Assembly: GCF_013170825.1 (NCBI RefSeq)
Contig: NZ_CP033365.1
Span: forward strand, 1,178,001-1,242,000
Direction of reading: 5' to 3'
From: Mesorhizobium sp. NZP2298
Lineage (GTDB): Bacteria; Pseudomonadota; Alphaproteobacteria; Rhizobiales; Rhizobiaceae
DNA length: 64,000 nt
The stretch's first letter is position 1. Every line of letters starts with the position of its first letter. The notes under the pieces are model-generated. The model was not told the origin of the DNA. It did no database searches and saw nothing but the letters and a program-made list of their open reading frames with translations. Made by a program: the position numbers and the translations under genes. This document shows positions 53,617 through 63,072 of this stretch, piece after piece.

Positions 53617-53943
53617 TCAGCCCATCATATTGATGATGGGTGCGATCTCGACGTTGCAGTTCGGCATGGCCAGCATGGGGCAACCCTTGGCCTTCTCGGC
53701 GGCATCGTCGATATCCCTGGCCTCGATGATCGAGTAGCCGCCGGTCGGGTTGCTGCCGCCGTTGTTCTCTATCTTGCCACCGGGCATGACGGTCTTCGAC
53801 ATGCCGACCGGATTGCCCGGGTCGACGACAGCCGAACCAAGCTTTCCAAACCAGCCTGTCCAGGCGTCGGTCATCGCCTTTCGCTCGGCTTCGCTCGTCG
53901 GCATCTTGCCGGAACCGTGATAGACATAGAGAAACTTCGCCAT
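53617..53943 (-). CDS. YciI-like (DGPF-type) small protein
   Basis: A 108-residue protein with the ferredoxin-like YCII fold pattern: KFLYVYHGSGKMP, KAMTDAWTGWFGKLGSAVVDPG, GGYSIIEARDIDDAAEKAKG and CPML...VEIAPI. ATG MAKFLYVYHG is 10 nt from a GGAGG-like site. Such proteins are often linked to sigma factors or small-molecule turnover; no partner is visible here. Function unknown. Confidence 0.82.
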   Translation of the reverse strand: MAKFLYVYHGSGKMPTSEAERKAMTDAWTGWFGKLGSAVVDPGNPVGMSKTVMPGGKIENNGGSNPTGGYSIIEARDIDDAAEKAKGCPMLAMPNCNVEIAPIINMMG

Positions 53944-54067
53944 GTTCTCCTCCCTTGATGAGCGGCATCGAACCGGCATGCGGTCATGCCGCCTGCCGAT
54001 CATCGGACCAAACCGGCAAACAAGCAACGAGAATGAGGAATGCCTAATGTAAGGCGAGGTTGGAGCC

Positions 54068-54631
54068 TCACCGTGCCATGGCGTGGTATTCGTCGTTCGG
54101 CCGCATGTCGATCGCAGCAGCCACGCGGTTTGACATGTTGAAGAAGGCTGAAGTCGAGGCGATGTCCCAGATGTCGCGGTCGCTGAAGCCGGCCTGGCGC
54201 AATGCCGCCCGATCGGCCTCGACGATTTTTGCCGGCTCCTCGGTCAGTTTGACCGCGAATTCGAGCATGGCGGCTTGCTTCGGCGAGAGATCGGCGGCGC
54301 GGAAGTTCATCACCATCATTTCGCCGAGCGCCGGGTTCCCGGACAACTGGCGCACCGCCGCGCCATGCGCGGTCAGACAGTAATAGCAATGGTTGATCGA
54401 GGAGACCGCGACCGCGATCATCTCGCGCTCCAGCTTCGACAGGCCCGAATCACCCAACATCAGATCGTTGTACATGTCGGTGAAGGCGCGCAGCTTCTTG
54501 TCGTCGAAGGCGTAGGCCTTGAGCACGTTCGGAACCAGGCCGAGCTTCTCCTCGCATTTGGCGAAATAGGCCTTTGTCGGTTCGCTCAGTTCCCTTGAAT
54601 CGAGATCAAGCGCGGTGATTTTGCCGGTCAT
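54068..54631 (-). CDS. AhpD-like peroxidase-related protein
   Basis: Carboxymuconolactone decarboxylase/AhpD superfamily, 187 residues. The redox pair is C82-x2-C85 with H89 in HCYYCLTAHG, as in alkylhydroperoxidase D, so thiol-dependent peroxidase activity is likely. Other blocks: LVPNVLKAYAFDDKKLRAFTDMYN and FAVKLTEEPAKI. The second of two nearby ATG codons was chosen for its better distance to GAGGAG. Confidence 0.87.
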   Translation of the reverse strand: MTGKITALDLDSRELSEPTKAYFAKCEEKLGLVPNVLKAYAFDDKKLRAFTDMYNDLMLGDSGLSKLEREMIAVAVSSINHCYYCLTAHGAAVRQLSGNPALGEMMVMNFRAADLSPKQAAMLEFAVKLTEEPAKIVEADRAALRQAGFSDRDIWDIASTSAFFNMSNRVAAAIDMRPNDEYHAMAR

Positions 54632-54766
54632 GGTCATTTCTCCTCTTCGGGCGCCGCCTTGCCGCCGAATTCGGATAATTCTTGGCAAGCCGTCAAACCT
54701 TTGTCGCCAAACAGCGGTCATCTGCTACGATAGTCGTAAAAGCATTCGACGGGAGGGAATAGCGTC

Positions 54767-57700
54767 ATGGCCCGCGTGAAATCCGCAGCGAAGCCGAAGA
54801 AAAAACCCACATCAGCGACAAAGACCGAGGAAAGGCCAGCCCGGCTCGCTGATTACCTGCTCGCTCGCGCGCCGGCCGAAGACATCGCCGCCTATGAGGT
54901 GGCCGACCTCGAACGCGCCGCCGACCTCGCCGGCCGGGCGGTATCCAGGCACAAGAAGGGCGCGTGCGTCGTTGCCGTCGAGACCGATTCGGGCGTCGTT
55001 CGCGAAGGCCGCCCGGTGACGGTCATCACCGTCGTCAACGACAACATGCCGTTCCTGTTCGATTCCATCCTCGGCGAGGTTACCGAGACATCAGGTGAAC
55101 CGACATTGGTCACCCACCCGGTCATCACCGTGCGGCACGGCAAACGCGGTGTCGAGGAGATCCTGGGCGACGGCAATTTCGCCAAGGACGACGGCAATCA
55201 CGACCGGCTGAGCGTCATCCACGTCCATATCCCGCGGCTGACGGCGGACGCGGCAAACGCCTTGACCGAGCGGCTGCGCAAGATGCTTGGGCAGGTTCAC
55301 GCCGCCGTCAACGACTGGAAGCCGATGCTGGCCCGGCTCGACCAGGCGATCTCCGAGTTCCGCTATTCGCCGGTGCCGCTCGACAAGAAGAGCGTGGCCG
55401 AGGCGATCGCCTTCCTGGAATGGCTGCGCGACGACAATTTCACCTTCCTCGGCATGCGTGAGTTCAAATACACCGGCGGCGAGGAAAGCGGCAATCTGGA
55501 GCGCGCCGACAAGCCCGGCCTCGGCATCCTCAGCGATCCCGACGTACTGGTGCTGAGGCGCGGCACCGAGGCGGTGACGACAACGCCGGAGATCCGCGCC
55601 TTCCTGCACGGGCCGGAGCCGCTGATCGTCACCAAGGCCAATGCCAAGTCTTCCGTGCACCGGCGCATCTATCTCGATTACATCGGCGTCAAGACCTATA
55701 CCCCGAAGGGCGCGCTTGCCGGCGAACTGCGTATCGTCGGGCTGTTCACCTCGACCGCCTACACGCGCTCGGTGATGAAGATCCCGTATCTCAGGTCCAA
55801 GGCCGAGACCATCATCGCCAAGTCGGGCTTCGACCGGCACGACCACTCCGGCAAGGCACTGATCAACGTGCTGGAAAGCTATCCGCGCGACGAACTGTTC
55901 CAGGTGCCGGTGCCGATCCTGCGCAAGCATGCCGCGGCCATTCTCGGCCTGGTCGAGCGGCCGCGCGTGCGGGCGCTGGTGCGCGCCGACCAGTTCGACC
56001 GCTTCGTCTCGATCCTCGTCTTCGTGCCGCGCGACCGCTACGACAGCGTCGTGCGCGAGAAGATCGGCGCCTATCTCAAGACCGTGTTCGAGGGCCGACT
56101 GTCGGCCTATTACCCGGCCTTCCCCGAAGGCGGGCTGGCGCGCGTGCACTTCATCATCGGACGCTCCGGCGGCAAGACGCCGAAAGTCGAGCAGGCGACG
56201 ATCGAGGCGGCGATCCGCGACATCGTGCGCACCTGGGAGGATGCCCTTTCCGACGCGGCGGAAGCCGATGGCGGCGACCAGGCGTTGAAGGCCATCGCCG
56301 CGAGACTGCCGGAAAGTTATCGCGACTCCTTCAGCGCGGCGGTGGCGCTGGTCGATGCCGGGCGCATCGCCAGGATCAGCGCCGATAATCCGATCGCCAT
56401 CGACTACTACCGCCATGCCGAGCAGAAGCCGCATCAGGCGGCGCTGAAGATCTATCACCACGGCAGCCCGGTGGCGCTGTCGCGGCGCGTGCCGGTGCTG
56501 GAAAACATCGGCTTCCGCGTCATCAGCGAGCGCACCTTCGAGGTCGGTGGCGTGCAATCCGGGCTGGTCTTCATCCACGACATGGAACTGGAGAACAGCT
56601 ACGGCAAGCCGATCGACCTTACCGACGGCGGCGCGCTGTTCGAGGACGCGTTCCTGTCGGTGTGGCGCGGCGATGTCGACAATGACGGCTATAACGGCCT
56701 GGCCCAGACAGCCGGCCTGTGGTCCGGTGAAATCACCATCCTGCGCGCCTATGGCCGCTATCTGCAGCAGGTCGGCATTCCGCAAAGCCAGGATTTCATC
56801 GCGGCGGCTCTCAACCGCTATCCCGAGATCGCGCGCGGCCTGCACGCGCTGTTCATTGCCCGGCTTGGCCCCACGGCCGAGGGCGATGGGGTGGTGGCGG
56901 CAAAGCATCTCAAGGCCAAGATCAAGGATGCGCTGGAGGATGTGCCCAACATCGATGACGACACCATCATCCGCCGCTACCTCAACCTGATCGAAGCCTC
57001 GCTGCGCACCAATCATTTCGTTGCCGATACGAAGCAGAAAGGCCAGTCCCTGGCGATCAAGCTTGAGTCGCAGGCGGTCGAAGGGCTACCGGCGCCACGG
57101 CCGTGGCGCGAGATCTTCGTCTACGGTTCCGAGGTCGAGGGCCTGCATCTGCGCTTCGGCCCGGTGGCGCGTGGTGGCCTGCGCTGGTCGGACCGTGCCC
57201 AGGACTACCGCACCGAGGTGCTCGGTCTGGTCAAGGCGCAACAGGTCAAGAATGCCGTGATCGTGCCGGTCGGCGCCAAGGGGGGGTTCTTCCCCAAGCG
57301 CCTGCCGGTCGGCGGCAGCCGCGACGCGATCTTCGAGGCGGGCACCTCTGCCTACAAGAATTTCGTCTCCAGCCTGCTGTCGATCACCGACAATATCGGA
57401 CTGGACGGTGTCATTCCGCCAGCGGGTGTCGTGCGCCGCGACCAGGACGATCCCTATTTCGTCGTCGCCGCCGACAAGGGCACGGCGACCTTCTCCGACA
57501 CCGCCAACGCCATCTCCGAGAAGCATGGCTTCTGGCTCGACGATGCCTTCGCCAGCGGTGGCTCGGCCGGCTATGACCACAAGAAGATGGGCATCACCGC
57601 CAAAGGCGCATGGGAAGCGGTCAAGCGGCATTTCCGCGAGATGAACCGCGACATCCAGACATCGCCTTTCACCGCCGTCGGTGTCGGCGACATGTCGGGC

Positions 57701-59557
57701 GACGTGTTCGGCAACGGCATGCTTCTGTCGCCGAAAACCAGGCTGATCGCCGCCTTCGATCATCGCGATATCTTCATCGATCCCGATCCGGACATGGCGG
57801 CCTCGATGGCTGAGCGCGAGCGCATGTTCGCGCTGCCGCGTTCGAGCTGGCAGGACTATGACAAGAGCAAGCTGTCGGAAGGCGGCATCATCGTCTCGCG
57901 CAATCAGAAGTCGATCACCTTGCCGGCCGCGGCCGCGGCGGCAATCGGCCTCGGCAAGACGACCGCCACGCCGGTCGAGATCATGACCGCCATCCTCAAG
58001 GCGCCGGTCGATCTTCTGTGGTTCGGCGGTATCGGCACATACTTGAGGGCATCCGCCGAAACCAACGCCGAGGTCGGCGACCGCGCCAACGACGCCATCC
58101 GCATCACGGCGCTCGACGTGCGTGCCAAGGTGATCGGCGAGGGCGCCAATCTCGGCGTCACGCAGCGGGCGCGCATCGAGTTCGGCATGAATGGCGGCCG
58201 CTGCAATTCCGACGCCATCGACAATTCGGGCGGCGTCAATTGCTCCGACGTCGAGGTCAACATCAAGATCGCGCTGGCGTCGGCCATGCGCAAGGGATCG
58301 CTGACGCGCCCCGCACGCAACAAGCTGCTGGCCGAGATGACCGACGAGGTGGGCGGGCTGGTGCTGTCAAACAACTATCAGCAGACGCTGGCGCTTTCGA
58401 TCGCCCGCAAGCGCGGCCTCGCCGACATCGCGCACCAGGCCCGGTTCATGTCGGCGCTCGAAGCGCGCGGCCTGCTCGACCGTGCCGTGGAAACATTGCC
58501 GTCACCGGCGGCCCTTGCCGAGCGTGAGGCACGTGGCGAGCCGCTGACCAGGGCCGAGCTCGGCGTGCTGCTCGCCTATGCCAAGATCGTGCTGTTTTCC
58601 GACATCGTCGCCAGTGACGTGCCTGATGACGCGCATTTCGACCGCGATCTGATGGGCTATTTCCCGGACCGGATGGCGAAGAAATACGCCGCCGAAATCC
58701 ATGGCCACCGACTGCGCCGCGAAATCATCGCCCGCGTCGTCGCCAACGACCTCGTCAATCGCGGCGGCCCTTCCTTCGTCAACCGGCTCCAGGAGGCCAC
58801 GGGGCGTACCGCCGCCGACGTGGTGCGCACCTTCGCCGTGGTGCGTGACGGCTTCGCGCTGCCGGCGCTCTATCGCGAGATCGACGCGCTCGACAACCAG
58901 ATCGACGGTCAGGTGCAGCTCGATCTCTATCAGATGGTTAGCCGGCTGATCTACGTGACCAGCGGCTGGTATCTCAAGAACGATACCGGCATGGCGCCGC
59001 TCGGCCAGCGCATCGCGGAACTGCAGGAGGCGCGCAAGGCGCTGGAGCCGAAGCTCGTTTCGCTGCTGCCGGCCTTCTCGCGCGAGCGGATCGAGGAGAA
59101 GCGGCACGGGCTGTTCAAGGCCGGCGCACCGGAAAGACTGGCCGAGCAGCTGGCGCTGAGCGAGGTGGCGGAACTCATCCCCGACATCGCGCTGACCGCG
59201 CGGATGGCAAATGCCGACATCGTCGCCGCTGCCAAGGCGTTCTTCGCGGTCAGCGATGCCTTCCGCATCCCGCGCGTCGAGGACGCGGCGCGCTCGATCA
59301 CGCCGTCGGACTACTATGATCAGCTCGCTCTTTCGCGCGCCACCGACACGATTGGTGCGTCGCGTCGCGGCATTGCGGTCGCGGCACTCACCGGCCATGC
59401 CAAGGCCGCCGATCCGGTCGCGGCCTGGCTGGAAGCCGGTGGCGAGCGCGTGTCGCGCATCCGCGAGCGACTGCAGGCGCTGACCGAAGGCGGCGACATC
59501 ACCGTGTCGCGGCTGTCGGTCGCGTCAGGGCTGATGAGCGACCTGACGGGGATGTGA
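54767..59557 (+). CDS. Large NAD-specific glutamate dehydrogenase
   Basis: A 1,596-residue enzyme of the 180-kDa class converting glutamate to 2-oxoglutarate and ammonia with NAD. The N-terminal regulatory half carries MPFLFDSILGEV and FLGMREFKYTGGEE; the catalytic half starts near residue 780 with RGGLRWSDRAQDYRTEVLGL, then KNAVIVPVGAKGGFFPKRLP (catalytic lysines), SGDVFGNGMLLS (nucleotide loop) and VIGEGANLGVTQ. The ATG follows GGGAGGGA. The long open frames on the opposite strand are codon-bias artefacts. Likely a catabolic enzyme for glutamate, including glutamate released from amine breakdown. Confidence 0.96.
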   Translation: MARVKSAAKPKKKPTSATKTEERPARLADYLLARAPAEDIAAYEVADLERAADLAGRAVSRHKKGACVVAVETDSGVVREGRPVTVITVVNDNMPFLFDSILGEVTETSGEPTLVTHPVITVRHGKRGVEEILGDGNFAKDDGNHDRLSVIHVHIPRLTADAANALTERLRKMLGQVHAAVNDWKPMLARLDQAISEFRYSPVPLDKKSVAEAIAFLEWLRDDNFTFLGMREFKYTGGEESGNLERADKPGLGILSDPDVLVLRRGTEAVTTTPEIRAFLHGPEPLIVTKANAKSSVHRRIYLDYIGVKTYTPKGALAGELRIVGLFTSTAYTRSVMKIPYLRSKAETIIAKSGFDRHDHSGKALINVLESYPRDELFQVPVPILRKHAAAILGLVERPRVRALVRADQFDRFVSILVFVPRDRYDSVVREKIGAYLKTVFEGRLSAYYPAFPEGGLARVHFIIGRSGGKTPKVEQATIEAAIRDIVRTWEDALSDAAEADGGDQALKAIAARLPESYRDSFSAAVALVDAGRIARISADNPIAIDYYRHAEQKPHQAALKIYHHGSPVALSRRVPVLENIGFRVISERTFEVGGVQSGLVFIHDMELENSYGKPIDLTDGGALFEDAFLSVWRGDVDNDGYNGLAQTAGLWSGEITILRAYGRYLQQVGIPQSQDFIAAALNRYPEIARGLHALFIARLGPTAEGDGVVAAKHLKAKIKDALEDVPNIDDDTIIRRYLNLIEASLRTNHFVADTKQKGQSLAIKLESQAVEGLPAPRPWREIFVYGSEVEGLHLRFGPVARGGLRWSDRAQDYRTEVLGLVKAQQVKNAVIVPVGAKGGFFPKRLPVGGSRDAIFEAGTSAYKNFVSSLLSITDNIGLDGVIPPAGVVRRDQDDPYFVVAADKGTATFSDTANAISEKHGFWLDDAFASGGSAGYDHKKMGITAKGAWEAVKRHFREMNRDIQTSPFTAVGVGDMSGDVFGNGMLLSPKTRLIAAFDHRDIFIDPDPDMAASMAERERMFALPRSSWQDYDKSKLSEGGIIVSRNQKSITLPAAAAAAIGLGKTTATPVEIMTAILKAPVDLLWFGGIGTYLRASAETNAEVGDRANDAIRITALDVRAKVIGEGANLGVTQRARIEFGMNGGRCNSDAIDNSGGVNCSDVEVNIKIALASAMRKGSLTRPARNKLLAEMTDEVGGLVLSNNYQQTLALSIARKRGLADIAHQARFMSALEARGLLDRAVETLPSPAALAEREARGEPLTRAELGVLLAYAKIVLFSDIVASDVPDDAHFDRDLMGYFPDRMAKKYAAEIHGHRLRREIIARVVANDLVNRGGPSFVNRLQEATGRTAADVVRTFAVVRDGFALPALYREIDALDNQIDGQVQLDLYQMVSRLIYVTSGWYLKNDTGMAPLGQRIAELQEARKALEPKLVSLLPAFSRERIEEKRHGLFKAGAPERLAEQLALSEVAELIPDIALTARMANADIVAAAKAFFAVSDAFRIPRVEDAARSITPSDYYDQLALSRATDTIGASRRGIAVAALTGHAKAADPVAAWLEAGGERVSRIRERLQALTEGGDITVSRLSVASGLMSDLTGM

Positions 59558-59576
59558 GGAACTCTCGCAGAGGTTG

Positions 59577-59757
59577 GCGCCGCTCCTCATCCGGCTGCCG
59601 CCACCTTCTCCCCGTATAGTGACGGGGAGAAAGGAACTGGCCGCAAGGCCGGCGCCCATTCTGCGACGTCGACAAGTGACGAGAATCTTCCCGGGAGCGT
59701 CTTTCTCCCCGTCACAATACGGGGGGAAATGTCCGGCAGGACAATGAGGGGCGGCGC
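59577..59757. repeat. Inverted-repeat element with 56-bp arms
   Basis: Left arm 59577-59632 starts GCGCCGCTCCTCAT and ends GACGGGGAGAAA; right arm 59702-59757 is its inverted, mildly diverged copy (TTTCTCCCCGTCACAAT to GGGGCGGCGC). Spacer about 69 bp. No gene inside. A non-autonomous, MITE-like or REP-type element; part of it recurs near 29100. Confidence 0.8.
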
Positions 59758-59832
59758 GACGCTTGTCATTTGCATGAGCATCGGAAACATGCAGACATGG
59801 CGCCCGACGCGGGCGGGGCCAAAGGAATCATC

Positions 59833-61209
59833 ATGGCGGTAGAAACAGTGCAGCGTGCGTCGGGGCGCGGCATCTGGGGATGGATGTTATTCGACTGGGC
59901 GGCGCAGCCGTTCTTCACGGTCGTCACCACCTTTATCTTCGGCCCCTATTTCGTTTCGCGCATGGCGGGCGATCCAACCACCGGCCAGGCTGTCTGGGGC
60001 TACGGCATCGCCGCCGCCGGGCTGGTCATCGCCGTGCTGTCGCCGATCCTCGGCTCGATCGCCGACCAGACCGGGCCGCGCAAGCCGTGGATCGGGTTTT
60101 TCGCGGCGATCAAGATCATCAGTCTCATCTTGCTCTGGTTCGCCGCCCCGGGCTCGAACCTGTTCCTGATCGTGGCGCTGTTCTCGCTGGCATCGGTGGC
60201 GGCGGAATTCTCCACCGTGTTCAACGATTCGATGATGCCGCGGCTGGTGCCGAAGAGCGAGATCGGCCGCATCTCCAACACGGCCTGGGGCCTCGGCTAT
60301 CTCGGCGGCATGATCGCGCTGATCTTCGTCGTCACCTGTCTGGCGGGCTCGCCGGAGACCGGCAAGACGATCATCGGCATCAACCCGCTGTTCGGGCTCG
60401 ACCCGAAGCTTGGCGAGGATGCGCGCGCCACCGGGCCGCTTTCTGCCGGCTGGTACTTCCTGTTCATCCTGCCAATGTTCTTCTTCACGCCGGATGCCAT
60501 CAAGGGCATTCCGATCGGGCCGGCGGTGCGTGAAGGCCTGTCGGAGCTGAAATCGACGCTGGCCGAGGTACGCAGGCGCGGCGGCATCTTCCGCTTCCTC
60601 GTCGCCCGCATGATCTACCAGGACGGCGTCAACGCGCTGCTGGCACTTGGCGGTACCTTCGCGGCGGGCATGTTCCACTGGTCGATCACCGAGATCGGCA
60701 TGTTCGGCATCATCCTCAATGTCGTCGCCATCTTCGGCTGCTGGATCGCGGCCCGGCTCGACACCGCGCTCGGCTCCAAGGCGGTGGTGATGATTTCGCT
60801 GGTCATGCTGTCCGTCGCCACCATCGGCGTCGTCTCGACCGGTCCCGGCTTCACCTTGCTCGGCCTGATCCAACTCCCGACCACCGACTCAGGTGGCCTG
60901 TTCGGCACGGCCGCCGAAAAGGCCTACATCATGTATGGCCTGCTGATCGGGCTGGCCTTCGGTCCGGTGCAGGCGTCGTCGCGTTCCTACATGGCGCGCA
61001 GCGTCACGGCGGCGGAATCCGGGCGCTATTTCGGCATCTACGCGCTGGCCGGCCGGGCGACCAGTTTCCTGGCGCCGTTCATGGTTGCCACCATCACCGC
61101 GCTGAGCGATTCGGCACGGCTTGGCATGGCCGTGATCATCCTGTTCCTCGGCATCGGCATGGCGATACTGGTTCGCACGCCATATCCGGCGGACCGGCCG
61201 GCGGAGTGA
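59833..61209 (+). CDS. UMF1/Atg22-type MFS transporter
   Basis: A 458-residue membrane protein with about 12 helices. Family signature at the start: [28 protein letters not shown]; further on, [12 protein letters not shown] and [15 protein letters not shown]. In yeast, the Atg22 relative exports amino acids from the vacuole; bacterial UMF1 proteins have no fixed substrate. ATG chosen with AAAGGA 7 nt upstream. It follows a repeat element, so it is probably not co-transcribed with the dehydrogenase. Confidence 0.87.
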   Translation: MAVETVQRASGRGIWGWMLFDWAAQPFFTVVTTFIFGPYFVSRMAGDPTTGQAVWGYGIAAAGLVIAVLSPILGSIADQTGPRKPWIGFFAAIKIISLILLWFAAPGSNLFLIVALFSLASVAAEFSTVFNDSMMPRLVPKSEIGRISNTAWGLGYLGGMIALIFVVTCLAGSPETGKTIIGINPLFGLDPKLGEDARATGPLSAGWYFLFILPMFFFTPDAIKGIPIGPAVREGLSELKSTLAEVRRRGGIFRFLVARMIYQDGVNALLALGGTFAAGMFHWSITEIGMFGIILNVVAIFGCWIAARLDTALGSKAVVMISLVMLSVATIGVVSTGPGFTLLGLIQLPTTDSGGLFGTAAEKAYIMYGLLIGLAFGPVQASSRSYMARSVTAAESGRYFGIYALAGRATSFLAPFMVATITALSDSARLGMAVIILFLGIGMAILVRTPYPADRPAE

Positions 61210-61211
61210 GC

Positions 61212-61325
61212 TTACCCTCCTTGTCGAAGGGTCGATCCGCGAAGCGGGGGCGGCGCTGCCCCCACCCAGTCTCACGAACTTTGCTTCGCAAAGATCATTC
61301 GCCGACCCTCCCCACAAGGGGGGTA
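61212..61325. repeat. Inverted-repeat intergenic element, TTACCC/GGGTAA ends
   Basis: Terminal inverted repeat TTACCCTCC ... GGGGGGTAA with internal GATCCGCGAAGCGG and TTTGCTTCGCAAAG palindromes. A shorter relative of the element at 14926-15059 (shared CCGACCCTCCCCACAAGGGG). Lies between convergent genes. Confidence 0.7.
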
Positions 61326-61332
61326 AACGCGC

Positions 61333-62949
61333 TCAGTGCCTGAAATGCCTGACCCCGGTGAACACCATGGCGATGCCATGTTCATCGGCCGCGGCGATGA
61401 CGTCGTCATCGCGCATCGAGCCGCCTGGCTGGATCACCGCCGTAGCTCCGGCTTCGATCGCCGAGAGCAGGCCGTCGGCGAAGGGGAAGAACGCGTCGGA
61501 GGCGACTACCGAGCCCTTGGTCAGCGGTTCGGCCGAGCCTGCGGCCTCGGCCGCGTCGAGCGCCTTGCGGGCGGCGATGCGGGAGGAATCGACCCGGCTC
61601 ATCTGGCCCGCGCCGATGCCGACGGTGGCTCCGTCCTTGGCATAGACGATGGCGTTCGACTTGACGTGCTTGGCGACGCGGAAGGCGAATTTGAGATCGG
61701 CCATTTCGGCCGGCGTCGGCGCCCGCTTCGTCACCACCTTCAGCTCGAGGTCGTCGACCACGGCATTGTCCCGACCCTGAACGAGCAGGCCGCCGGAGAC
61801 GGACTTGACCGTTGTGCCGGGCGAGCGCGGGTCGGGCAGGCCGCCGGTGACCAGCAGGCGCAGGTTTTTCTTCGCCGCGACGATTGCCGCCGCTTCTTCG
61901 GTGGCGTCGGGCGCGATGATCACTTCGGTGAAGGTTTTCACGATTTCCTCCGCCGCCTCGGCGTCGAGGGTGCGGTTCACGGCGACGATGCCGCCGAAGG
62001 CAGAGACCGGATCGCAGGCAAGCGCCTTGGCGTAGGCCGCCTTCAGCGAGGCGCCCTCGGCGACGCCGCAAGGGTTGGCGTGCTTGATGATGGCGACAGC
62101 GGCGGAGCGGGCGGGATCGAACTCGCCGGCGAGTTCGAAGGCGGCGTCGGTGTCGTTGATGTTGTTGTAGGACAGCTGCTTGCCCTGCAGCTGTCGTGCC
62201 GTGGCGACGCCCGGACGCTTGTCGCCATTGACATAGAAACCGGCGCCCTGGTGCGGGTTTTCGCCGTAGCGCATCACCTCCGCCAGCCTGCCCCCGAAGG
62301 CGCGCCAAGTGGGATGCTCGATCTCCAGCGCCTCGGCGAACCAGCCGGAAATCGCCGCGTCATAGCTGGCGGTGCGGGCAAAGGCCTTGGCCGCCAGCTT
62401 CTTGCGAAAATCCAGCGACAGCGAGCCGATGTTCATCTCCAGCGCGTTCAGCACCGAAGCGTAATCGCCGGGATCGGTGACGATGGCGACATAGGCATGG
62501 TTCTTGGCCGAGGCGCGGATCATTGCCGGGCCGCCAATGTCGATGTTCTCGACGATCGCGGCATAGTCGGCGCCGGAGCGGCGGACTTCCTCGAAGGGAT
62601 AGAGATTGGAGACGACGAGGTCGATCGGTTCGATGCCGTATTTGCGCATCGCCATGGCATGCTCGGGGTCGTCGCGCACGCCAAGCAGCGCGCCATGCAC
62701 CGACGGGTGCAAGGTCTTGACGCGGCCGTCCATGATCTCGGGAAACCCCGTGAGCTCGGAGACGTCGCGCACTGCCATGCCGGCTTCGGCGATCGCCTTG
62801 GCCGTGCCGCCGGTCGAGACCAGCTCGACACCGGCCGCGGCCAATGCCCTGGCGAAGTCGATGAGGCCGGTCTTGTCGAAAACCGAAAGCAGGGCGCGGC
62901 GCACGGGGACGAGATCCGGGGCGGGAATGTTCTTGGCGGCGACGGCCAT
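61333..62949 (-). CDS. purH: Bifunctional AICAR formyltransferase / IMP cyclohydrolase
   Basis: A 538-residue enzyme for the last two steps of IMP synthesis. The N-terminal IMP cyclohydrolase part starts [21 protein letters not shown] and contains [14 protein letters not shown] and [13 protein letters not shown]. The C-terminal formyltransferase part has the catalytic IIKHANPCG and [11 protein letters not shown] chosen at [13 protein letters not shown] with AAAGG upstream. It follows the heparinase-like gene, a common alphaproteobacterial arrangement; whether one promoter serves both is not shown. Confidence 0.96.
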   Translation of the reverse strand: MAVAAKNIPAPDLVPVRRALLSVFDKTGLIDFARALAAAGVELVSTGGTAKAIAEAGMAVRDVSELTGFPEIMDGRVKTLHPSVHGALLGVRDDPEHAMAMRKYGIEPIDLVVSNLYPFEEVRRSGADYAAIVENIDIGGPAMIRASAKNHAYVAIVTDPGDYASVLNALEMNIGSLSLDFRKKLAAKAFARTASYDAAISGWFAEALEIEHPTWRAFGGRLAEVMRYGENPHQGAGFYVNGDKRPGVATARQLQGKQLSYNNINDTDAAFELAGEFDPARSAAVAIIKHANPCGVAEGASLKAAYAKALACDPVSAFGGIVAVNRTLDAEAAEEIVKTFTEVIIAPDATEEAAAIVAAKKNLRLLVTGGLPDPRSPGTTVKSVSGGLLVQGRDNAVVDDLELKVVTKRAPTPAEMADLKFAFRVAKHVKSNAIVYAKDGATVGIGAGQMSRVDSSRIAARKALDAAEAAGSAEPLTKGSVVASDAFFPFADGLLSAIEAGATAVIQPGGSMRDDDVIAAADEHGIAMVFTGVRHFRH

Positions 62950-63072
62950 GGGCTGGCGGCCTTTCACGGCTGGAGGGGCAAGCCCGCGCCGTAGCACATG
63001 ACATCAGGAAATCAAGCGGCAAGGCAGCGCTGCACACTTTTCGGCATCATGCTCCAGCGGTGGCCGGCACCA

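Noticed and set aside
55091..57016. 641-codon open frame opposite the glutamate dehydrogenase
   Set aside because: No recognisable domain and biased composition; lies wholly inside a well-supported 1,596-residue gene on the other strand.
59558..59832. Insertion sequence remnant after the glutamate dehydrogenase
   Set aside because: Inverted arms are present but the 69-bp spacer has no transposase fragment; kept as a repeat element only.
61336..62994. 552-codon open frame opposite purH
   Set aside because: Antisense shadow; purH motifs are intact on the minus strand.
62950..63072. Purine riboswitch upstream of purH
   Set aside because: The spacer is only about 120 bp, follows another gene on the same strand and shows no recognisable aptamer core.
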